Origin: Laccaria trichodermophora
Lineage: Eukaryota; Basidiomycota; Agaricomycetes; Agaricales; Hydnangiaceae
Direction: 5' to 3'
Length of the DNA stretch: 64,000 nt
Assembly: GCA_018417955.1 (NCBI GenBank)
Contig: JACTVC010000001.1
Coordinates: forward strand, 4,774,001 to 4,838,000
The position numbers were made by a program, and so were the translations under genes. Every line of letters begins with the position of its first letter. Position 1 is the first letter of the stretch. A model generated the notes under the pieces. That model was not told where the DNA came from and ran no database searches. It saw only the letters and a list, made by a program, of their open reading frames with translations. Of this stretch, positions 11,300 to 23,580 are shown piece by piece.

Positions 11300-12360
11300 C
11301 CCCCCTCTATCCGGCTTTTTCTTTTGAATCGTTACCAATGTTGAAGTTCTTCAATGGCTGATAATATTTCCAGTTGAACGTTGTAATCTCTTACAAAGCG
11401 GGCTCGCGAAAGGCGTCAGATACTTTTTCTAGCTTGCAGCGGGCTGTCTGGTCTCTTATCCTTCTCATGATGTGTCCTTCAAGGTACCTCCCTCCTCTTT
11501 CCTTTCGTTTGCCTCTCGTTCTTCAAGTTCACTCTCGCTTACTCTTCTACTTAGGGCCCGCTCATCTGACGCGCAAAAGATCCGCTGTACATCACTCAGT
11601 CGGTGGATATCCTCGTTCAACGTTCAAGGACGATGACACCGACACTCCTTCATGTACATAGGTCTCTTTGCCACGACTCATGTCCCCTTCCGAATCCCAT
11701 TTTTTCCACCTCCAGCGGATCTGCATCTGCGAGATGGTTCCTTTGTCTTACTCGTCGCATCCGCTGCAAATATCTCTCTCAGCCGACAAGGAAGCCTAGG
11801 TTCACACGGGTTCGTGTTGGGGTGGTCCCTCCCTCTATTCGGCTTTTTCTTTTGAATCGTTACCAATGTTCTTCAATGGCTGATGCTATTTCCAGTTGAA
11901 CGCTCTTTCAGAGCCGGCTCATGAAAGGCGTCAGAAATCCTCTATCACCTGGGGCGGGTTGTCTGCCCCCGATCCTTTTCGTGGTGCTGTTTCTCCAAGG
12001 TACGCATGAACCCTCGAATTCCTTTCGTTCTTCAAGTTCGCTCTCGCTTATTCTTCTGCTTAGGGCCCGCTCATCTCACGCGCGAAAGATCCGCTGTACA
12101 TCACTCAGTCGGTGGATATCCTCGTTCAACGTTCAAGGTTGATGACACCGACACTTCTTCATGTAGGTCTCTTCGCCGCGACTCATGTCCCCTTCCGATT
12201 CCGAGGTTTTTCCACCTTCAGCGGATCTGCATCTTCGAGATGGTTCCTTTGGCTCTAAATCGTCCACATTCTCTGTCGCATCCGCTGCAAATATCTCTCT
12301 CAGCCGAAAAGGAAGCCTAGGTTCAGACTGGTTCGTGTTGGGGTAGTTCCATTTCTCCAG
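11300..12360. repeat. Two tandem copies of an about 530-bp unit
   Basis: The first unit starts near 11310 (GGCTTTTTCTTTTGAATCG) and the second near 11841 with the same words. Both contain GGGCCCGCTCATCT, AGATCCGCTGTACATCACTC, GGTGGATATCCTCGTTC and ATCTCTCTCAGCCGA in the same order. A diverged partial third unit lies at about 12760-13005, and a faint trace with CGCGAAAGAT or ACGCGAAAGATC occurs near 16380-16400. No open frame is shared across units, so I treat them as non-coding tandem duplications. Confidence 0.7.
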
Positions 12361-12369
12361 CTCTCTCAG

Positions 12370-12760
12370 CTTTTGCGCCACTCTACCATCGCTCTCATTG
12401 GGTCACTCCCTAGGGCCCTAAGCCTTCTACCTACCCTCCCTTCCGCTCCTACTCTTTCTCACTGCAATCCCATCCCGTTCTCGTCCCATCGATCACAGTT
12501 CTACTTTTTTGCCTGCTTCAGCCCCCACTTCTCGCTCGCCCTCTGCATCTCTGTCCACCGAACCCTCTTCTTCCCTCGTCCTCCCACTACGCGTTCTCCT
12601 TTCTTTGTCCTTCCCCTTCCCTCCTTCCTACTCCATCCACGTTCCTCTCCCTCGTCCACACTCCCACTCCTACTTCCATTCCCCCTCAACGTTGCCGCTG
12701 TCCAGTAGGCAATCATTAATACCGCCCTCTTCCCACGATGCTGCGGTGACCCTCCTTTAA
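12370..12760. repeat. C/T-rich low-complexity tract
   Basis: This stretch is dominated by pyrimidines on the plus strand (runs such as CCTCCCACTACGCG and CCCTTCCCTCCTTCC). It separates the complete tandem units from the partial third unit. No gene is supported. Confidence 0.4.
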
Positions 12761-13009
12761 TTTGTTACAACTGTTCTTCAGTGGTTGATGCTATTTCGTT
12801 GAACTCCTTCGGATCGGGCTTGCGAAAGGCGTCGGAAACTTTCTCTGGCCTGTGGCGGGTTACCTGCTCTCCGATCCTTTTTGTGGTGTTTCCTTCAATG
12901 AACCTATGAACCCTCTTCCTCTTTCCGCTTCCTCCCTCTCACTCTCCTCACGCGCGAAAGACCCGTCGTACGCCACTTGGTCGGTTGGACACTGACACTG
13001 ACACTACAC

Positions 13010-13950
13010 ACCACAATGATGCAGCGGAATTGCTCTTCAATTTGAAACTTGCTTTCTGGCTACGACACAGCCCTGCCTCGTGCTTAGAAGTGTGGGTGTT
13101 ACCTACCTCTGTTCCTGATAGCGTTCAGTGATATATAATTAATTAGCTTTAGCAAGCAGCTTTCTTGATGGCAAATATGACTTCGCCGAAACAACCATGG
13201 GGCCTCAAAGCCTCAAACAAGGTTCAGGTATTTCAGAAGATCTTGTGTCGGAATATGGCCTCCATCAGCGAACTCAATCACTTGTCGTGCCGAATATTTC
13301 AATGGCTGTGATAAAAGCCTTTCTGCCGCATCTCGCACTCGTCGGCCTTTTCGCCACCTAGTACAACGCGTTGAATGCCCTTCCCAGCCTGCCCGCTGAG
13401 TGGACAAATGTTGACATGCTGAAAAAGCGCGGGTACCCCATCGTGGACGTCATTGTTGAGATTGTGGACAGTATTAGGGAAGCCGCTGCCGCAGATGACG
13501 AAAGTGCGCTTTTTTAACTAGTATGGAAGCTACACATGTTCTGACTTGCCTTTCTTTCGTATTTCAGACGCGTAGTTATTTCACGCTTGAGACGGTTCAA
13601 GAATCCGACGATGAGTAACTTTGACATCTGCCACCCCGAAAATAGTACCACGCAATCTATAGGCGATCAGGATGTCGATTGGGGACAATGAGGTGCTGAC
13701 TCCTCTCAAGTTTTATATGAGTTATAATGAGCTATATCAGGTCAAGCTTGGATCAGACGTACTCGGGTCTTGACATTGACAAGTAGCTGCCTTTACTTCC
13801 GATCGCCCACTTGCTCGTGATTTATGGACGATCTCCCGGTGTTGGCAGCCGAGATCGACCGTCGTTTGCCAATTGGGTGACATGACGCAATCGCACTTAC
13901 ACAACGTTGTTCCAACTCCTGAGTCTTTGTGAAACATACCACCACGACCA
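13010..13950. other. Intergenic region before the F-box gene
   Basis: No exon is recognised with confidence. Short open frames on both strands lack family signatures. The last 150 bp or so should hold the promoter of the downstream F-box gene; no clear TATA box was identified. Confidence 0.3.
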
Positions 13951-13952
13951 CA

Positions 13953-15608
13953 ATGAAGAGGCAGCGGCGGCGCAAGGTTGGGCCTGTCGGACAAACGTCC
14001 TCTGCTTACGCTACCCTCACTGATCTGCCGAACGAACTTGTCGAAAAAATCGTTGAAGACGTGAATGATGACGGATCCATTCTTCGGCTGAGTCTCACAT
14101 GCAAGAGGCTTCATTTCCTGGTCCTTCCTACGTTCTTCTCCCGCAGTGAGTTGGAAGATCTGCAAAACGGGTTCTTTCATTGTCAGGATCCTGCACCAAA
14201 GTTGCTAGAGGCCTTGAGGGTGGCCCTTTTCGTTCGCCATCTCTCAACATTTACATTTTACTTCGCTAGGGGGACTGGGCAAGTGATGTCAGACATTCTC
14301 AGTCTACGTGGTTTACTGGCGCGCATTCCACCGGTTGCCACAATCCATCTAGGCCTTCCGGATGATATATGGAGCATACACAGGCAGAGCTGGGGAAAGG
14401 CGTTTCTGAACCTTTTAGAAACAATCACCAACAGTGGGTGCAGAGATCTGAAGTTGCTCGATCCGACAGGATATCCGACGCATAACTATGATTTTTCTAA
14501 CAATTTGCATGTCTCGACACCTCTTCGCGCGGCCGCGAAAACTACAAGCACCAAGTCTAGGGGGACGAGAAAATCGGGAAGACTCCGCGGTGCACACCCC
14601 CATCCAACTGGGATGTCGACGATAAAGCTTCTTTCGTCAAGTCTCTTCCAACCGTTTTTTATGGGATGGATCATTCATATGCTGGAGGTGAATCAAGATT
14701 CCCTCGTCTGCATTCACCTCAATGTCGCTTCCATATATCAAACGGGCATCCTACCAAGCATCCTTGACTCTATGAATTTACCGGCGGTAAAAGAGGTCGA
14801 GATCTCCTCTCGCTTCCATTTTTCCAGGGTGGATATGTGCAGCTTTCTAAATCGCCATCCGTCAATCAACAGTCTACGCCTCGACGGAATCCTCCCATTC
14901 AAGGATCCTCAAATCCCTGATCCCTCAATTATACTCCCATACTTGACACAGTTAACCGCAATGCCACCGATGCTGACCTCGCTGCTCCAACATCGGAACA
15001 TGTTGCCCCTTCTTTCCTCCGTCCATGTCTTACTTAATGGGAATCATGAATCCGAGTTGGGCCCCCTGGTAGCTGTTGCCACACACAATCATATCTCGTC
15101 TCTGCAGTTCTCCGCTGTTCTGGTGAACGATTTCTCCTTGGCCTTTGAGAGCTATATCCGCGAAGATAAATCTACTCGAATAATCACCTCCCTCGCTCAT
15201 ATCAGGAGTGTCGTTTTGAACAAACCTGATCCTGTTCATCCTGGCAAATCCTCGCCGCTCACAGTGAAGAGGTGGCTTTACCTCTTCCCCCATCTGGAAC
15301 ATGTATCTTTGAGCTTCCGTCTGTTAGATGACAGGGTAAAATTGTCAGACGAGGAGAGGCATGGTGTAGTCATTGAGTTTGCCACTCAATTTGCAGCTGA
15401 CCGCCCTACGATGAAAACATTATCAGTTGAATCCTTACCGGCAGTCAATTTGGACGACTTGCGGAGGGCGCCTGACTTCAAGGCAAGTTTTGGTATGGCA
15501 GCTACGTGACATCTGACCCTCATTTTTATTACTTTGCAGAACACCCCGTCGGCCGGGTCTAGAAAATCAAATAGAGCGTTACATAGGAAAGAATGTAGCT
15601 GCAAATGA
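13953..15608 (+). CDS. F-box domain protein
   Basis: The protein is about 532 residues from the first ATG (MKRQRRRKVGPVG). A GTG-led extension upstream is open but is not a likely start. Residues around 23-65 form an F-box (TLTDLPNELVEKIVEDVNDD, then LRLSLTCKRLHFLVLPTFF). The rest resembles the leucine-rich solenoid-like C-terminal region of Agaricomycete F-box proteins. F-box proteins bind SKP1 and act as substrate adaptors of SCF ubiquitin ligases; the substrate is unknown. The last coding part seems to need a 57-bp intron (15483-15539) with a GC-AG boundary (AAG/GCAAGT to TTGCAG), giving a basic tail ending CSCK; otherwise translation stops at 15509. A copy of this tail and its intron occurs at 30330-30522. 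Confidence 0.75.
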
Positions 15609-15712
15609 TCAGAGGAACCGCAATACTTTGGTGTGTATCCGACAATTGAAGCACACTAAAGCTCGCAGTGGGACATCGGAAATGGGACGCTAAAATAAAT
15701 AGGAATTGAGAG

Positions 15713-15870
15713 TTGATTGAAAGCCCATTGTGGGTGAGTTGTGAGCAAGTTGTGAGAGGTGTATGGTTGGTTTGGCCGGAGTTGTTGTCGACGTTGCATG
15801 CGCGCCTGACCTGCGTCTGTTGTCCGTCTTGTTCTGATAAAAGAGGAGTGATTGTAAGAGTTAGAGGTAG
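15713..15870 (-). pseudogene. Detached 5' flank of the hydrolase gene
   Basis: On the minus strand this matches the region just upstream of hydrolase copy A (11005-11100): the words GCGCATGCAACGTCGAC and ACTCACCCACAATGGGC end at the start-codon position. After ATGGGC the similarity stops and unrelated sequence follows. It is a promoter/5'-leader fragment without a coding body. Confidence 0.6.
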
Positions 15871-17201
15871 GTACGGGATGTCGCGACTCACGAGAACGTG
15901 GAAATATTTATTTGTTTGGCAGCTCTCAGCTTGTTCTTCTGGCTCTCACTGACCTTACGGTCGGTCATCATCTCAACATGCATCCTCGCTATTGGGTTAT
16001 TCTTTCGCTTTTTTTGGCACCTCTGAGATGCCTCAGTGCAATCCTGCACCAAACCAAGGAGTGAAATCGTCGGGACTAGGCCATCTCTAGTGACCTTTTT
16101 AATTTTTGATTGTTCTTCGATTCCAGTCCCTCAGACTCTTTCCCCCCAATCGTCCCTCTCTTTCCGACGGAACACATACCTACCGTATGATTACGTTCAC
16201 TTCTTCACTCCGCTCTGCTTTGTCTGGCAATTGTGACACCTTTGCGTAGATTCATTCACTCTTCGGCAAAAGACAGCTAAATGCTTGAGTTCTTGTCAAT
16301 GTGCGTCGCTGACAAAAGGGCTTTGACATCACTACCTGCGACATTCGAATGCGCTGGTTTTCCTCTACTCCAGGCCCACTCATACGCGAAAGATCGGTCG
16401 CACATACCTCTGCGTGGCGATCGTAAATGAAGTTAAGAGGACTGGAACTGTCACAGAATTATCAATATATTAAACTGACGTGGGCAGACGGAAGAAGAGG
16501 GGGGTATCGTTGCGGGATAGAAGGGGAAAATGAGCCAAGGTAGAAAGGGGACAAGTCTAACAGAAGGAGGAACTCACTTGGAGCCGATACCTTCGCAATG
16601 AAGACCATGTACTAACTCTCTTCGCTCACCTATCGGTACGAGTTGACCAAGGTGGTCATCTTGATCGCAGTGCGAGGTCGGGTCTCCAGGCGATGTCGGC
16701 AGTAGCTGAACCTAGAGAGGAAACATTGGACGACTCGTCATGAAACTCCATTCGACGAGGGGGGTTCGCGGCGGAGTTGAATCCATGGGTACTTCGCGAC
16801 GGAAAGCTGGCCGAACAAACACAACATCGACTTGACAACAACAATTTTGCAAGTAGGAGGGCCCATAGGTGGGTCGCAAGGTAATGAAAGAAAAGGGTGT
16901 GTTTAGTCGTCTTTTGCACAGCCACACGCAAAACAAGCACAACCGTGACCACGCATCTTCCTAAGCCTCTCGTTCGTCCCTTGGAGTTTCAATTTCCCTC
17001 AATCTTGAGAGGTGTTCGTCGTTTTGCTTCTCTGACACACTTCTCAGTTGACCGCCATCCTTATGGCCTGACTTGACGCCGAACCACTTTGGGAGGCAAG
17101 TGGGAGGGACATCAGCGAACGTCAGCTGACTCTGTGAAACGGTCCGTTACCCATTTTGAAGATTGACGCCGCACAGCATCGATTCTCTCTTCTGAACCAT
17201 C
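15871..17201. other. Intergenic region, no confident gene
   Basis: Several short open frames exist on both strands, but none shows a recognisable domain or splice pattern. The last part precedes the start of the NACHT-ankyrin gene and presumably holds its promoter. Confidence 0.3.
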
Positions 17202-20200
17202 ATGTCTGATCCCATTGACCCCCGCGAAAATCGTTTAAAACGCAAGCTCGAGGAATTGCCCGATGAAGGCACGATCGCTGACCACCCACATAATAAACGC
17301 TATGGTGGTTTGAGGTTAGAGTTCATGATCTCGGGCTACTGGATAAATATTAATGTGAATCTGTCAGCCCCAACACCGCCCCGCCTAGCTTGATAACTCC
17401 ATCTTCAACCATCAGTGCAGTGGACATAGCCATGGCAGGCAGCAGTAAGATACATTCTAATCTTCCTGTGTCAAAGTGAGCATTGATTGCTCATCAAATC
17501 AAATTTCCAGGTGATCAGGTTGATGTCTCTGTGGGTGGAAGGCTCCAGTGCTTGCAACAAGTTTTACCTATCTCCACTGGTCTGCATTAACCCCAAACTG
17601 CTATCATTCATCATTGGTAACACTGATATAGATATCCTGAGTTCTTACCTGCCTACCACTCCATCAATTGCCTCTGTTGTTGAAATGACTGTTGCCTGTG
17701 AGATACCCCTCAATCTCTTTGCCATAATGTTCATACTAACCTTCATTAATTCTTATCTCACAGATGATCAGATTGAAGGTCCTGTGCAAGGAGCTGTTGG
17801 TTCCTTGCAACACCCTTCTCCTATCTTGACAGGTTCATGCTTGCTTTAAATCTCTATTTTCTATTTCTGATAACACTGTTTAGATTTTCCAAGTTCTGAC
17901 CTGCCTATTGCTCTATCTATTTGTTCTGATTTGAATGCAGAACTGATGCCTGCCAGTCAGTACTCTTATAAATATAGTTCAGGCTTGCTCAAGTTAGACA
18001 GACCATGCAGAGTCCTCAACAAACTTTCAAGCTAACATTATAAACAACATTTCAGCCCCAGTTCAAAATGTGAATACAGGCCCTAACTATGGTTTGTTGC
18101 ATTTGGACCATCAGATGTTATTGCCTTCACTTATATTTTAATAGGTATGATCAATCAAGGTAAGTAGTAAAAAAACATCATGTTCATCTTAATGTTGTTT
18201 GTGATTGGTAGGTGTGGACCCAAATATTCAAATCACACTTGAGACAATTAGGGATGACCAACTGGGTATTATTGCAGATTCTTGTAGTGAATGTGTAGTT
18301 GACTTCATTTTTCTGTTACAGTGGAGAAGATTTATAAGTGGCTTTCTCCACCCAAGGAGTCCATTAACTACAATGCTGCACATGCAATTCTGGAGAGTCA
18401 GCCAGACACCTGTCAATGGTTTGTTGAGGGAAATACATTCTATGGGTGGCTCAAACAGCCTGGCTTTCTCTGGATCAAAGGAAAATGTAAGTTTTCTGCC
18501 AACATTTGTAAATTTATACATTGTTGACAGTCTATCCAGCTGGCTCTGGGAAAACCATCTTAAGGTTGATTATTTCAACATTTTTAAGAAATTAAATTCA
18601 TTTTTCTTGTCACAGCTCAGCAATAATTCACAATCTTTTCCAAAGATTCAATTCTGCTACTGCATATTTCTTTTTTGATGGAAGAGACTCACAGAAAGAT
18701 TTCCAGCTGCATGATCAATTACTTCGATCACTCATCTGGCAGTTCTCTCTGAAATGTGAGAGTGGAGTGCCTAAAGTCTTAGTGAATCTGTATGCTCGCT
18801 GTGGCAATGGCCATAAAGAGCTAACTCTGGGTGATCTGCAGAATACTCTTCAAGCAATTCTTGATGGCTTTGGTTCAACATTCATCATTCTGGATGCTCT
18901 TGATGAATGTACTGAAAGAGAAAAACTTCTTAACTGGATTCAGACTTTTATTCTGGAGAAAAATAAAAATGTTGGGCTTCACTTGATGGTTACCAGCCGC
19001 CCAGAACAGGATATTGAGGACAAGTTTAAGTCTTCTCAGTATCTTGACTTGATTAAGGAATCTGAGAATCATGATCTTGTAGCCTATCTGGACTATCAGC
19101 TTCAGAATGACTCCGACTTGCAAAAATGGAATTCATATTCTCAAGAGCAAATAAAAACAAAGTTAATGGAACAAGCAGATGGAATGTATGTTTATCATCA
19201 ACATTTCAATGACAGAATGATTATTTAAAAAAATCTCAGGTTTCGTTGGGCTGCATTACAGCTAAATGAACTCAAAAAGTGTCGGACCAGGACTGATCTA
19301 AAAAAGCAGCTGGCTGATCTACCCCAGGGTTTGGAGAAAACATATGATCGAATCTTGCTGGGCATCAATGAAAAAGATCATAGTTATGCCAAAACCTTTC
19401 TACAGTGGCTGTCTTTTGCTGTTCGTCCACTAAGACTGAAAGAGTTGGCTGCAACTGCTGCTGTTGATCTTTCTGCTGAGAATGGACCAGAGTACAACTC
19501 TGATAATGAACTTCAAGATATTAATGATGTCTTGAAAATATGTTCTAGTTTTATTATGAAATCTGAAGGTTTGGTTTAGAAGAATAACAGATTTAAATGG
19601 GCACTGACTATTAGATAGGTTTCATCAAGCTTTCCCACTTTTCTGTCAAGGAATATCTAATATCCCAGTATATTCAAAGCCATTATGTGAAGCAAGTCAG
19701 ATACTTCAGTTTCAGTGAGGAGCTATCACACTCTGTCATATCTCAAATCTGTCTGGCCTATCTTCTGCAATTCAACACATCTGAGCCCCTTGGTAGATAT
19801 CTGGATGTATCTTCCCCTCTTGCAAAATATGCTGCAGAACACTGGATCATACATGCACATTCTGGTTGCAAGAGTCAATCTCAGTCATCTTCAATATTTG
19901 CATTGATGATGAAGCTTCTGACAGATGAAAATAATGCTTTTGTGAACTGGGTTAAAATTCATGATATTGATAGGCACTTCAGGATGAAGGGGTATGGGAT
20001 TGCTAAACCACTATATTATGCATCACTAGCTGGACTAACTGAGGCATCATATGTTTTGTCAGAAATGACAACAGATATAAATGCACAGGGAGGATGCTAT
20101 GGAAATGCACTCCAGGCAGCATCATATGGAGGCCATGAGGCAATTGCAAAGCTGCTCATAGATGAGGGAGCAGATGCCAATGCACATGGAGGACACTTTG

Positions 20201-21600
20201 GAAATGCACTCCATGCAGCATCATATGGAGGCCATGAAGCAATTGCAAAGCTACTCATAGACAAAGGAGCAGATGTAAATGCCCAGGGAGGAGAGAATGG
20301 AAATGCACTCTGGGCAGCATCATGTGGAGGCCATGAAGCAATTGCAAAGCTGCTCATAGATAAAGGAGCAGATGTAAATGCCCAGGGAGGAGAGAATGGA
20401 AATGCACTCTGGGCAGCATCATGTGGAGGCCATGAGGCAATTGCAAAGCTGCTCATAGACAAGGAAGCAGATGTGAATGCACAGGGAGGATACTTTGGAA
20501 ATGCACTCCAGGCAGCATCATATGGAGGCCATGAGGCAATTGTAAAGCTGCTCATAGACAAGGGGGCAGATGTAAATGCACAGGGAGGAGAGAATGGAAA
20601 TGCACTCCAGGCAGCATCATGTGAAGGCCATGAGGCAATTGCAAAGCTGCTCATAGACAAGGGAGCATATGTAAATGCCCAGGGAGGATATTTTGGAAAT
20701 GCACTCCAGGCAGCATCATGGGAAGGCCATGAGGCAATTGCAAAGCTGCTCATAGAGAAGGGAGCAGATTTAAATGCACAGGGGGGAGGAGACTATGGAA
20801 ATGCACTCCAGGCAGCATCATATGGAGGCCATGAGGCAATTGCAAAGCTGCTCATAGACAAAGGAGCAGATGTAAATGCACAGGGGGGAGGAGATTATGG
20901 AAATGCACTCCAGGCAGCATCATATGGAGGCCATGAAGCAATTGCAAAGCTGCTCATAGACAAGGGGGCAGATGTAAATGCACAGGGAGGATGCTTTGAA
21001 AATGCACTCCAGGCAGCATCATGGGAAGGCCATGAGGCAATTGCAAAGCTGCTCATAGACAAAGGAGCAGATGTAAATGCACAGGGAAGACATTTTGGAA
21101 ATGCACTCCAGGCAGCATCATTTGGTGGACATGAGGCAATTGCAGAGCTTCTCATAGAGAAGGAAGCAGATGTAAATGCACAGGGAGGACATTATGGAAA
21201 TGCACTCCAGGCAGCATCATATAAAGGCCATGAGGCAATTGCCAAGCTGCTCATAGATGAGGGAGCAGATGTCAATGCACACAGAGGACACTTTGGAAAT
21301 GCACTCCAGGCAGCATCATATAGAGGCCGTGAAGCAATTGCAAAGCTGCTCATAGAGAAGGGAGCAGATGTAAATGCACAAGGAGGGGTGTATGGGAATG
21401 CACTCCAGGCAGCCTCATATGGAGGCCATGAAGCAATTGCAAAGCTGCTCATAGATGAGGGAGCAGATGCCAATGCACATGGAGGACACTTTGGAAATGC
21501 ACTCCATGCAGCATCATATGGAGGCCATGAAGCAATTGCAAAGCTGCTCATAGAGAAGGGAGCAGGTGTAAGTACTAGTCAGATGCACCCAGGGTATTAA
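17202..21600 (+). CDS. NACHT-ankyrin STAND receptor
   Basis: The 3' part is well supported. A pre-NACHT exon (YKWLSPPKESINYNAAHAI, then FLWIKGK) is followed by Walker A PAGSGKTIL (18536-18562) after an intron at 18487-18530. Further introns lie at 18565-18615, 19186-19239 and 19569-19618. Walker B is FIILDALDEC, followed by LMVTSRPEQ. A winged-helix-like region leads to KLSHFSVKEYLIS and then 15 ankyrin repeats (20077-21567), ending at 21600. The proposed start at 17202 (MSDPIDPRENRLKRKLEELPDE) joins through several tiny exons; that 5' model, including the junction just before the pre-NACHT exon, is tentative. The family comprises intracellular STAND receptors sensing ligands through C-terminal repeats. 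Everything 3' of about 17.4 kb is CpG-depleted, yet the repeat exon stays open, suggesting recent function. Confidence 0.75.
20077..21567 (+). repeat. Array of 15 near-identical 99-bp ankyrin-repeat units
   Basis: Each unit encodes 33 residues (34 in units 8 and 9) of the form VNAQGG-xx-GNALQAAS-xx-GHEAIAKLLIDKGAD. Variation concentrates at the two residues after the Gly pair (CY, HF, EN, YF, VY) and the two after AAS (YG, CG, WE, YK, YR, FG). Units 1-2 and 14-15 share the rare order DEGADANAHGGHFGNALH, indicating a block duplication or conversion. Such uniformity is expected from ongoing unequal exchange. Confidence 0.9.
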
Positions 21601-22389
21601 AGAACAGGTTATTATGTAGGACATGGAATAGTGAAGATTTTATGGAGGATCAGGATGAAATGGAAAGATATCTTGGATGCTTGATCATTATAACTAATGT
21701 CAAGGTACAAGCATACATATTTATTACATTTTGTGTAAACAAACATTGGAATGAAGTTTTGCAACCCAATCAAAGTTTTTGCAATGGTATTACATCAAGG
21801 GGCATCCAGGATTTGAAAATGTCATATAGGTATAGTTGATTAGTCTTGACAGGCCATCAAAAAAAAATTGACTTCCTATATTTTTCACTCCAAAGGCCTG
21901 GAAATGGTCTGAATTAGTCCAAATTGTCAAGCTTTTTGATCCAGAGATCAAAGGACCAGTATGTTAAATGGAAGGATAAGATTGTGCATCAAACTATATG
22001 ACACAACTAATAAGATGTCAAGTGATATGTCCTTATTGCAAGACAGTGGTCAATTGGATTCACAAACTACCGCAAAAGGCACAAACCCAGTCACTAATAT
22101 TGCCCACCCCCTCAGACTCCATCATGTCAAAATATTGTGTCTGAAAGCTGCTGTGTTGTTGACAGGGTTGTGCATGCATGTGCATTGACAGACTTCCAGA
22201 CACAATTGAGCTTGCTGGTGTCCACTTGCACAGTTCTCTGGACGCTTCAAGGGAACAGTCCCCAAAACAAATGAAGGTGGTGGGATGTTTGATGTTCTGA
22301 GGGAATGCCAGATCTGGACATTATGACATAATATTTCTATATTTGGAAGTATATTCCCACACATAGTTAGTTACACTTCAGACAGCAAC
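21601..22389. other. CpG-poor AT-rich intergenic stretch
   Basis: No gene is supported. Short open frames lack family features; the sequence shares the CpG depletion of the upstream receptor gene. Confidence 0.4.
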
Positions 22390-22765
22390 TACAGTGCTTT
22401 GCAGCACAAAATTTTTGAAATTGTATTTGGTTGTGTTTGAGCTGGACCCAAGTTGTCATGCTCAGGCCTATTCCAGAGAGGATTCTTTTGTGAAAGATTT
22501 CAAGAGAAATTTTATTCAGTCAGTGTGGCATCTCAAATCTCTGGCCATGTGTGCAAGGGCACCCCACCTTGGGAGAATGAGCCTCCATAAAAAAAATTGG
22601 GTGCTAGGTAGGCTGAATCATGTGAATTTGCACTTACTGAGCTTCCACCATCTACCATTCTAAATAACAGCATGAAGTATCGGGGTGGTTGTGACAGCTT
22701 GGGTACAGTTCAAGTACAACCAAATACAATTTCAAACAATTTGTGCTGCAAAGCATTATGCAAAG
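22390..22765. repeat. Inverted repeat with about 55-bp arms
   Basis: The word order GTGCTTTGCAGCACAAA, GAAATTGTATTTGGTTGT at about 22393-22440 returns reverse-complemented at about 22705-22765. The spacer is about 265 bp. It abuts the next foldback at 22780, so the two may belong to one composite element. Confidence 0.55.
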
Positions 22766-22779
22766 CACTGTAATATGCT

Positions 22780-23236
22780 ACATACGTGTAATCATAGGCA
22801 CTCAAAACTTTAGAATCACCTAGAATCCTTGTTTTTGTGAAATATTTGCTCTCAATTTCTATGTATGGCAACAGATTTGTACATTCATCATATTCTGTCA
22901 AACAAACTTATAATAAAACAAGCAATCCATTCCAAAATAAGCATGAACCATATAATTCTCTCATACACCCTAATTGTTATTTACAGTGTGTTACACTTCC
23001 TGGGCCAAAGCAAAAAATTATTCTAGAATCTAAATAACAATTAGAAACTATGAGACAATTATATGGTTCATGCTTATTTTGGAACTGATTGCTTTTTTCA
23101 TTATAAGTTTGTTTGACACAATATGATGAATATACAATTCCATTACCATACATAGAAATTGAGAGCAAATATTTCATGAAAACAAGGATTCCAGGCTATA
23201 CCAAAGTTTTGAGTGCCTATGATTACACATATGTAG
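22780..23236. repeat. Foldback element with about 200-bp arms
   Basis: The arm at about 22780-22982 is repeated as its reverse complement at about 23033-23236, with a spacer of about 50 bp. Shared words include TGTAATCATAGGCACTCAA, ATATTTGCTCTCAATTTCT and AATAAGCATGAACCATATA. Arm identity looks close to 90 percent by eye. Apparent open frames on both strands are the two arms read in mirror image, not genes. Confidence 0.8.
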
Positions 23237-23580
23237 CCCTACATATTTGTCACCATCTCAAGTGTTAGCCCAGCTGTCAAGGCCTTAGAAAAAAATTCAA
23301 CCCAATATGGTTATCAAAAATCCTGGACCCGTCTTGTATTACATTTTGAAATCTGATATTGGATCAGTTTGCAGAAGAGTGTAATGTTTTACTATACTGT
23401 TTTGTTTTCTATGACATTAAACCCAAACATCAGCACAAGGGGGTGCCAGCCTTGGAATCCTGTACTGGAACCCAGTTAGTTAGTCCAGCCACAGGCTGCA
23501 GAAAAAAAAAAGGACACCTTGGGCAGAGGGCCTTAAATCATCAAATTGAGTACTGCATAGCATAATGTAATGAATACAGA

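Noticed and set aside
20097..21551. Minus-strand frames with repeated SFAIASWPPYDAAWSAFP
   Set aside because: Antisense reading of the ankyrin array, not a repeat protein of its own.
20077..21567. Possible CRISPR-like or satellite array
   Set aside because: Units are contiguous, 99 bp and in frame within an ankyrin gene of a eukaryote; there are no spacers.
22837..23177. Two similar small proteins starting MKYLLSISMYGN on opposite strands
   Set aside because: They are the two arms of one foldback repeat read in mirror image.
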